Shown: one piece after another, positions 59,257 through 64,000 of the stretch
Position numbering within the stretch: position 1 is the stretch's first letter
Layout: the number at the start of each line of letters is the position of its first letter
Assembly: GCA_900317125.1 (NCBI GenBank)
Contig: ONFR01000003.1
Location: 229,220-293,219, forward strand
Source of the DNA: an uncultured Bacteroidales bacterium
GTDB lineage: Bacteria; Bacteroidota; Bacteroidia; Bacteroidales; P3
Direction: 5' to 3'
Length of the DNA stretch: 64,000 nt
Program-made: the position numbers and the translations under genes
The notes under the pieces: model-generated
Told to the model about the DNA's origin: nothing
What the model saw: only the letters and a program-made list of their open reading frames with translations
The model's database searches: none

Positions 59257-60987
59257 CTAATCAATTACCTTCCCTAGGAATGTGTCCGTGAAAGCGTGCT
59301 GGAATCGGAGTGTCAACATCTGGTATTCAGGGAGGCTTTCGAGGTATTCTAGTTCAAGGACGAAGCGAGGGGATTTCTGGTCTTTCTTTGCTTCGGGGTG
59401 TACTTCAGTTTTGTCACCAAGCCGTAAGAGTTTGATAAGGTAAATGTCTTTAACGCCTTTGCCTTTGATGTAAGGCATGAAGTAATAAAGTTTGTTGAGC
59501 GCAATAGTTGAAGGAAACTTGCGAATTGAATCGGTATAGTACAGTTTTGTTGGCTCCTCAGTAAGGAAATAATCTTGGTTATCCTTTTTTACAAGACCCA
59601 CCAGAAGGCGTTTAGATGTGTCAAGTTGGTAAGTCTTTTTGGGTTTGTTGACTATGAGGTTTTTCTCTTCGGTTGAAAAAAGGTCCAAGGTCAAAACAGG
59701 ACGTGGGTTTCGTTGCATGTGAATAGGGCGGGTTGACACAGGTGCCTCATCATAAATGAAACGATACAGACTCCGTCCAATCTCTTGAACAATGCCACAC
59801 ACCAAAGCATTACCCATCAAAAAAGCCCTACGGCCATCCGACACATCTGGATGATATGTGTGGTTGTCGGGAAACATGTTCAGTCGTTCCATTTCGATTG
59901 GAATAAGACGTCGATAGCGACCAGATGGGGTTAGGACTACGTGTTTGAATCGTGAAGGTGACGGACCTCCTTCACCAGTAATCATTGTGCGGGAAGGCTT
60001 GTCGAGGTAGTCGGGGAATGCCATTCCACCCTCGGAAAACACATATTCGAACCCTTCTTTCGAAACACGGTTAATCTTTTTTGCCCCTTTTTCATATTGC
60101 CATCTTGGCAAATCTTCCTCAGAAATAAAGAAATCTTCAGGAACAAAATCTTCGTCTACAAGTATATCGCCCAATGTTTGGCATGTGCCATCATGAGCAG
60201 GAATAGCGTCAACAGAATAAACGTGACGATTCATCATTATGCCGGCATTTCCAAAAGGCGTTGTTTTTTCTCCCTTGTTGAATAGGGCAGAGACTTCCTG
60301 AAGGTTTCCATTAATGTCAAATTCCGATTGTGACCCTTCACATGCTTTGAATGGAAATGCTTCTGCCATTACGCCATCGTATTTTACCCAGTGTTCCAAT
60401 GTCTCTATTTTTTTTGCGATAATAGAACCCTTTCTGTACCCCACTATGTAGGTTCTACGACGGCGTTGAGGCATACCATAGTCAGCAGCGTTAATGATAC
60501 GCCACTCAACTATATATCCCAAATCGGCAAGGGAAGCAAGGATGATGGCAAAATCACGTCCACGTTGGGTTGCTGGAGAGTTCAACAAACGGTCAACATT
60601 CTCGAAAAAGATGTATTGTGGACGCTTGTCTCCCTTTTCGCTGAGAATACGGTAAATCTGCCACCAAAGGACACCCTTTTTGCCTTCGATACCACCAGAA
60701 CGGCTGAGGGTTGCAGCTACAGAATAATCCTGACAAGGGAATCCTCCCACCAACAAGTCGTGATCTGGTATTTCTTCGGTTTTCACGAGATTGATGTCTC
60801 TGTTCACATGGCCTTGAAATCCAAATCTCGCCTTATACACTAACGATGCATCCTGATGCAAGGTCGAAGGTTCCCATTGGTTATTCCAGATGGTCTTATA
60901 GGCATCAGAAGCTCCTTCAAGTCCGATACGGAATCCCCCTACGCCTGCAAATAATTCTACTACTTTTATAGTATGATGCTTAGCCAT
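59257..60987 (-). CDS. Sau3AI-type cytosine-C5 DNA methyltransferase with C-terminal extension (576 aa)
   Basis: 5-methylcytosine methyltransferase. Motif I is VVELFAGVGGFRIGLE at 9-24, the catalytic cysteine C85 is in GGFPCQDYSVA, the ENV motif is at 129-131 (FFENVDRLL), motif VIII is QRRRRTYIVGY and motifs IX/X are RRLIPIEMERLNMFPDNHT and MGNALVCGIVQEIGRSL. The sequence closely resembles my recollection of M.Sau3AI, so the target should be GATC. An extra ~170 residues after motif X (from about 405) are unusual, since M.Sau3AI is roughly 410 aa. The start overlaps the nuclease stop by 8 nt. Confidence 0.92.
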   Translation of the reverse strand: MAKHHTIKVVELFAGVGGFRIGLEGASDAYKTIWNNQWEPSTLHQDASLVYKARFGFQGHVNRDINLVKTEEIPDHDLLVGGFPCQDYSVAATLSRSGGIEGKKGVLWWQIYRILSEKGDKRPQYIFFENVDRLLNSPATQRGRDFAIILASLADLGYIVEWRIINAADYGMPQRRRRTYIVGYRKGSIIAKKIETLEHWVKYDGVMAEAFPFKACEGSQSEFDINGNLQEVSALFNKGEKTTPFGNAGIMMNRHVYSVDAIPAHDGTCQTLGDILVDEDFVPEDFFISEEDLPRWQYEKGAKKINRVSKEGFEYVFSEGGMAFPDYLDKPSRTMITGEGGPSPSRFKHVVLTPSGRYRRLIPIEMERLNMFPDNHTYHPDVSDGRRAFLMGNALVCGIVQEIGRSLYRFIYDEAPVSTRPIHMQRNPRPVLTLDLFSTEEKNLIVNKPKKTYQLDTSKRLLVGLVKKDNQDYFLTEEPTKLYYTDSIRKFPSTIALNKLYYFMPYIKGKGVKDIYLIKLLRLGDKTEVHPEAKKDQKSPRFVLELEYLESLPEYQMLTLRFQHAFTDTFLGKVID

Positions 60988-62428
60988 TTATTATCTCCTT
61001 TCGCCTGTTTTCTACAATCTCGCGAACATAATCATTGTTAAACCAATAACAGAACTTCTTTGCCCCTTTCCCATCAGGTGTTGGTGCAAGGTCAACAGAT
61101 TTTTGTGCTTTTGGACGGACATGGAATTTTTTCTTGTCGGCCCCCTTCCACCAGTATTCCTCTGAAATATGACCTGTAAGTATATTGTTCCTGATGTGGT
61201 TCCAATACACTTCAGCCCACTCCAAATCTTTTTGTGGCATTGTCCAGAAGAAAACATCGTCAAGGACATAGTCCTCTTTTCCTGTGTTTTGCTCTCTAAA
61301 CACTACAAACATAAATCTGCTGGAATAGAGTTCGTAAAGGCGGGAATCAATCCACTCCTCACACCCTGCTACCTCAATGTAGTCTATATTTTCAAAAGAC
61401 ATGGCTTCTTTGATGATACCATTGGCCTGTATTCGAATGGTTTTCATTGTAAGACCTGCTTTGAGGAATTCTTCCGAACGATTTACATTGGAACATTTTG
61501 CAGAAGTTGCAATGGCATTAGCCACCAATGCAAACTTGTTTTTCGGATTGTTCGATATGTTCACTTTTTTCCGCTCTGCAATCATTGCAAACGGCATATT
61601 TAGATAGGGCTTAAAACGACCAAGCAGAATATCGTCAAATGATTTTTTCAAAAGTGCTGAAGTGCTTACTATCTCTGATTTTGTTCCTGCAACATTTGAG
61701 ACAGCGTTTTTACCACTTTTGACAACGTATTCCAGGATGGTTCGCATATAAGCCATTTTGAGGCTGAATGCTCTGCGGGGTGCGTCAACATGGGGATTGT
61801 TGGGCTGTTTCATCAAGCTGTCGCCTTTTTGTCCCTTACGACAAGCACCAAGGTACAATGTGTCACCCTCGGAGAGCTCGTGAGCTTTCCCTTGCTTTAT
61901 TTTATCAATGATGACCTCATAATCGTGTCGGATAATCAACAAGTCCTTCTTGGGTAACTTCCATAAGACTGAGAAGATAAATTCTAAATCAAGGTTGTCG
62001 CAATTGTTCTGATGCAAATAAAAAAGCAAAAGCATTAGTTGACACTTCAGATAGAAATGCGAATGCTCGAAGTCGTCATTGATAACCTCACAATAATTAA
62101 TCATATTACAAACAAGACGCTCTTTGATAAGATACTCGTCCTGTTTGGATTTTTTTAGGGGTGTGCATTTCAATTCCATTCCGGCTTCCGAAAAGTCGGC
62201 ACCGGCATAGTTGTTCGTTTCGAGTAAAAAATAGATGTTTTCTACCATTTGTCCAAGACTCCCTTTGCCTTTTTTAGGTACATAGTCTTTCCTCACAAAA
62301 TCGCGCAAGGTCTTTCCCAAAAGGCCTTTGCTGTATTCAAAAATACTTGTAGCACTCTTGATATCGTAAGGCAAGAACTTTGCTGGTCCTTGATTAACAA
62401 TGTGTTTGTCCGTTATAGAGTCTGACAT
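60980..62428 (-). CDS. Sau3AI-family restriction endonuclease (482 aa)
   Basis: Homologue of Sau3AI (489 aa), which cuts before GATC and contains two MutH-like folds. The catalytic region is GADFSEAGMELKCTPLKK: D78, E85 and K87, with E64 (GQMVENI) upstream as in MutH. Further shared blocks are IKERLVCNMINY, QGKAHELSEGDTLYLGACRKG, RAFSLKMAYMRTIL and FWFNND-like CYWFNNDYVREIVE. The C-terminal MutH-like half (FKPYLNMPFAMIAERKKVNI) should be the effector/DNA-binding domain. It is the first gene of the pair, reading into the methyltransferase with an 8-nt overlap. Lower GC than the surroundings suggests transfer. Confidence 0.92.
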   Translation of the reverse strand: MSDSITDKHIVNQGPAKFLPYDIKSATSIFEYSKGLLGKTLRDFVRKDYVPKKGKGSLGQMVENIYFLLETNNYAGADFSEAGMELKCTPLKKSKQDEYLIKERLVCNMINYCEVINDDFEHSHFYLKCQLMLLLFYLHQNNCDNLDLEFIFSVLWKLPKKDLLIIRHDYEVIIDKIKQGKAHELSEGDTLYLGACRKGQKGDSLMKQPNNPHVDAPRRAFSLKMAYMRTILEYVVKSGKNAVSNVAGTKSEIVSTSALLKKSFDDILLGRFKPYLNMPFAMIAERKKVNISNNPKNKFALVANAIATSAKCSNVNRSEEFLKAGLTMKTIRIQANGIIKEAMSFENIDYIEVAGCEEWIDSRLYELYSSRFMFVVFREQNTGKEDYVLDDVFFWTMPQKDLEWAEVYWNHIRNNILTGHISEEYWWKGADKKKFHVRPKAQKSVDLAPTPDGKGAKKFCYWFNNDYVREIVENRRKEIING

Positions 62429-62450
62429 ATATGCAAGTGTCTTTATTCTG

Positions 62451-62481
62451 CAAAAATACTCTTTTTTTCTGAAACAGCAAT
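62451..62481 (-). promoter_or_regulatory. Promoter for the Sau3AI-type genes (ATTG-N19-TATTTTTG)
   Basis: On the minus strand ATTG (62481-62478), 19 nt, TATTTTTG (62458-62451), 22 nt upstream of the nuclease ATG. One mismatch in the -33 element. Confidence 0.65.
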
Positions 62482-62600
62482 ATTATTATCCATCAAAATC
62501 TTTCTTTTTATAGGGGGAACTGCTGTAATAAAACATTTCTGTATGGCTTTCGATTAGGTTAATGGTGTGGCATTCGACTGGGAAGTACTCGTTATAGCAA

Positions 62601-62624
62601 CTGTAACGTTGTAACGCTGTAACG
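62601..62624. repeat. Octamer array (CTGTAACG x 3)
   Basis: CTGTAACG, TTGTAACG, CTGTAACG in strict 8-nt register, a GC-richer member of the octamer group. Confidence 0.7.
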
Positions 62625-62751
62625 CTATATCAGGACGGTTTCGGGAGGTGGTATTGTCCTTCATACGGCTCGGACTCTTTGTTCGTCCGTCCAGGCTTTC
62701 CGTCGCCTTTGGAATGCCCCTTTGTGGTCGCTTCGAGGACGGGGTGGGACT

Positions 62752-62788
62752 GGAGTTAGGGTGGAGCTATGGTGGAGTTAGGGTGGAG
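62752..62788. repeat. 11-nt tandem repeat (3.4 units)
   Basis: GGAGTTAGGGT, GGAGCTATGGT, GGAGTTAGGGT and a partial GGAG, in tandem without gaps. Confidence 0.85.
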
Positions 62789-63033
62789 ACACTATGGCTC
62801 GACGTGCTGCTCTGAAAGGGAGTTCAAATGGCAGCAGTCGGTAGGGGCAACAATCGCCGTCCTGTAGGATGATATTCTTGGCGAAACGTGCTGATATTGA
62901 GTGCAGATGCTGCCAAGTGGGAGATGTTGGTAAAGACCTCGTGCAGATTGTAGGCATAACGTATTGTTCATTTTTGTGCTTATTGTGAAAATACTGGTGT
63001 TTTTTGTGAAATATCTATATTAAATAAAGGTTG

Positions 63034-63041
63034 TATTTTTG
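63034..63041 (+). promoter_or_regulatory. -7 promoter element (TATTTTTG) for the acetyltransferase gene
   Basis: TATTTTTGCATTG, 54 nt upstream of the ATG at 63096. TTTG at 63003-63006 is 27 nt away, longer than standard. Confidence 0.6.
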
Positions 63042-63095
63042 CATTGTGAATCATAGAAAATACTATTTGTACAACAATCAAATTACCAGCATATT

Positions 63096-63632
63096 ATGCA
63101 AGAAACAATAGTGGACCCTAGACTGACAACTGCCGAAGAACACGCCGAAGGCGTGCGTCAGGCACAGGTTCTTTTCAAGTTGAACCACACAATGCCTTAT
63201 ACCGACGAGTACAACGCGCTGGTGCGCGAGCTCTTCGGCACCGGCCTCGGTGAAGGGGGGTGGGTGATGCCTGGTTTGACAGGCGTGTGTTTCGACCGCG
63301 TGAAGATTGGCAAGGGTGTGATGATTATGAACAACTGCCTGATGATGGCCCGCGGAGGCATCACCATCGACGACGGCGCGATGATTGCCGCCAACGCCCA
63401 GCTTATCTCCAACAACCACGACCTGCACGACCGCCAGCTGCTCATCTGCAAGCCCGTCCATATCGGCAAGAATGCCTGGGTGGGCGCAGGTGCCACCATC
63501 CTGCCAGGTGTGACCGTCGGTGACAACGCTGTGGTGGCTGCCGGAGCGGTCGTCACCAAAGACGTGGCCCCGAACACCATCGTGGGAGGCAATCCTGCCA
63601 AGTTTATCAAAGAAATTCCCGAAAAACAATAA
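63096..63632 (+). CDS. Sugar O-acetyltransferase-like hexapeptide protein (178 aa)
   Basis: Acetyl-CoA-dependent acyltransferase of the maltose/galactoside acetyltransferase group. Left-handed beta-helix repeats run from about 65 ([40 protein letters not shown]) to [31 protein letters not shown], ending [18 protein letters not shown]. The catalytic histidine is probably in NNHDLHDRQ. The N-terminal helix is shorter than in LacA. The acceptor is unknown. The aldo/keto reductase gene follows after 17 nt, so the two are likely co-transcribed. Confidence 0.88.
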   Translation: MQETIVDPRLTTAEEHAEGVRQAQVLFKLNHTMPYTDEYNALVRELFGTGLGEGGWVMPGLTGVCFDRVKIGKGVMIMNNCLMMARGGITIDDGAMIAANAQLISNNHDLHDRQLLICKPVHIGKNAWVGAGATILPGVTVGDNAVVAAGAVVTKDVAPNTIVGGNPAKFIKEIPEKQ

Positions 63633-63649
63633 TCAATTATCAATACACT

Positions 63650-64000
63650 ATGGAATACATCAAATTATCCAATGGAGTAAAAATGCCCCTGCTGGGTTAC
63701 GGCGTTTTTCAAGTGTCGCCCGCTGAGTGCGAGCGTTGTGTCAGCGATGCGCTGAGCGTCGGCTACCGGCTGATAGACACGGCACAAGCGTATGCCAACG
63801 AAGAGGGCGTGGGTAATGCCTGGCGCAAAAGTGGCCTGAAACGCGAGGAGCTTTTCCTCGTGACAAAGGTGTGGATAGCGAACAACGGAGAGGAAAAGGC
63901 TGCCAAGAGCATCGACGAGAGCCTGCGCAAGTTGCAGACGGATTACATCGACCTGCTGCTCATCCATCAGGCGTACGGCGACGTGTTCGGCACGTGGCGG
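63650..64000 (+). CDS. Aldo/keto reductase (partial, 3' end outside window)
   Basis: NADPH-dependent reductase of aldehydes or ketones with the TIM-barrel AKR fold. The first 117 codons are visible. The catalytic tetrad is present: D43 and Y48 in LIDTAQAY, K73 in LVTKVW and H106 in LLLIHQ. The N-terminus [16 protein letters not shown] is the usual strand pair of the family, close to the 2,5-diketo-gluconate reductase group. The substrate cannot be assigned. The gene runs off the window edge. Confidence 0.92.
   Translation, partial: MEYIKLSNGVKMPLLGYGVFQVSPAECERCVSDALSVGYRLIDTAQAYANEEGVGNAWRKSGLKREELFLVTKVWIANNGEEKAAKSIDESLRKLQTDYIDLLLIHQAYGDVFGTWR

Larger units (their letters stand above)
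62482..63033. other. Long non-coding region with short tandem repeats
   Basis: The 667-base gap before the acetyltransferase gene contains an octamer array and an 11-nt tandem repeat. A 56-codon minus-strand frame between about 62800 and 62970 has no recognisable features. No gene is called. Confidence 0.5.

Noticed and set aside
62800..62970. 56-codon minus-strand frame and a parallel 44-codon open stretch (YNLHEVFTNISHLAAS)
   Set aside because: Too short, with no start signal or family. Possibly a relic, but not supportable.

Overview
The window is chromosomal DNA of a member of the Bacteroidetes, most likely an uncultured or gut/rumen-type Bacteroidales. The evidence is the recurring promoter core TAnnTTTG (often TATTTTTG or TATCTTTG), in four places with TTTG 19-22 nt upstream. 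Other evidence is starts without Shine-Dalgarno sequences, two secreted proteins with type IX secretion (T9SS) C-terminal sorting domains, a TonB-dependent receptor with a carboxypeptidase-like N-terminal domain, a DUF4835/PorD-like protein, and the gene run ftsX-DUF3098-uppP-truB. No rRNA, tRNA, CRISPR array, integrase or transposase was found.

Layout. 1-13.4 kb: partial carbamate kinase, a 2409-residue modular T9SS-exported protein, a TonB receptor followed by a catalytically degenerate M16 peptidase homologue, and a MORN-like repeat protein. 13.4-20.3 kb: a candidate small RNA on the minus strand, mtaB, a PurF-like protein lacking the glutaminase cysteine, an unknown secreted protein overlapping elbB, a DUF805 membrane protein and pepE. 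20.4-24.2 kb: an EcoRV-type restriction-modification pair directly downstream of gyrB. 24.5-36.4 kb: a large alpha-2-macroglobulin-like protein, DUF4835/PorD-like protein, an aminotransferase, a lipoprotein, a C10 cysteine protease with a T9SS signal, and ybaK. 36.4-42.9 kb: an ECF sigma factor with a membrane protein that looks like an anti-sigma factor fused to a gliding/T9SS-type C-terminal domain, an ABC-F ATPase, an acetyltransferase, rarA and queA. 43-50.8 kb: a two-gene insert on the opposite strand, then truB, uppP, DUF3098, ftsX, dnaN, a lipoprotein and dapD. 50.9-58.1 kb: an unknown secreted protein, dxs, and an AraC regulator divergent from a beta-helix surface protein, then a second AraC regulator. 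58.8-62.4 kb: a 66-residue small protein and a Sau3AI-type (GATC) restriction-modification pair. The window ends with an O-acetyltransferase and a partial aldo/keto reductase.

The genes are mostly a housekeeping backbone (gyrB, dnaN, dxs, dapD, truB, queA, rarA, ftsX, uppP) interleaved with surface and secretion genes and two AT-richer restriction-modification islands.

The most unusual material is in the intergenic DNA. There are three dispersed copies of an exactly 101-nt element with CGTTCAA/TTGAACG ends, and in two of them the inner stem shows a compensatory change. Arrays with a strict 8-nt period sit immediately upstream of several start codons (gyrB, rarA, the DUF805 gene). Separate 7-nt-period palindromic arrays sit at gene ends. 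A roughly 130-nt structured transcript unit at 13.4-13.6 kb has a consensus promoter and a U-tract terminator.
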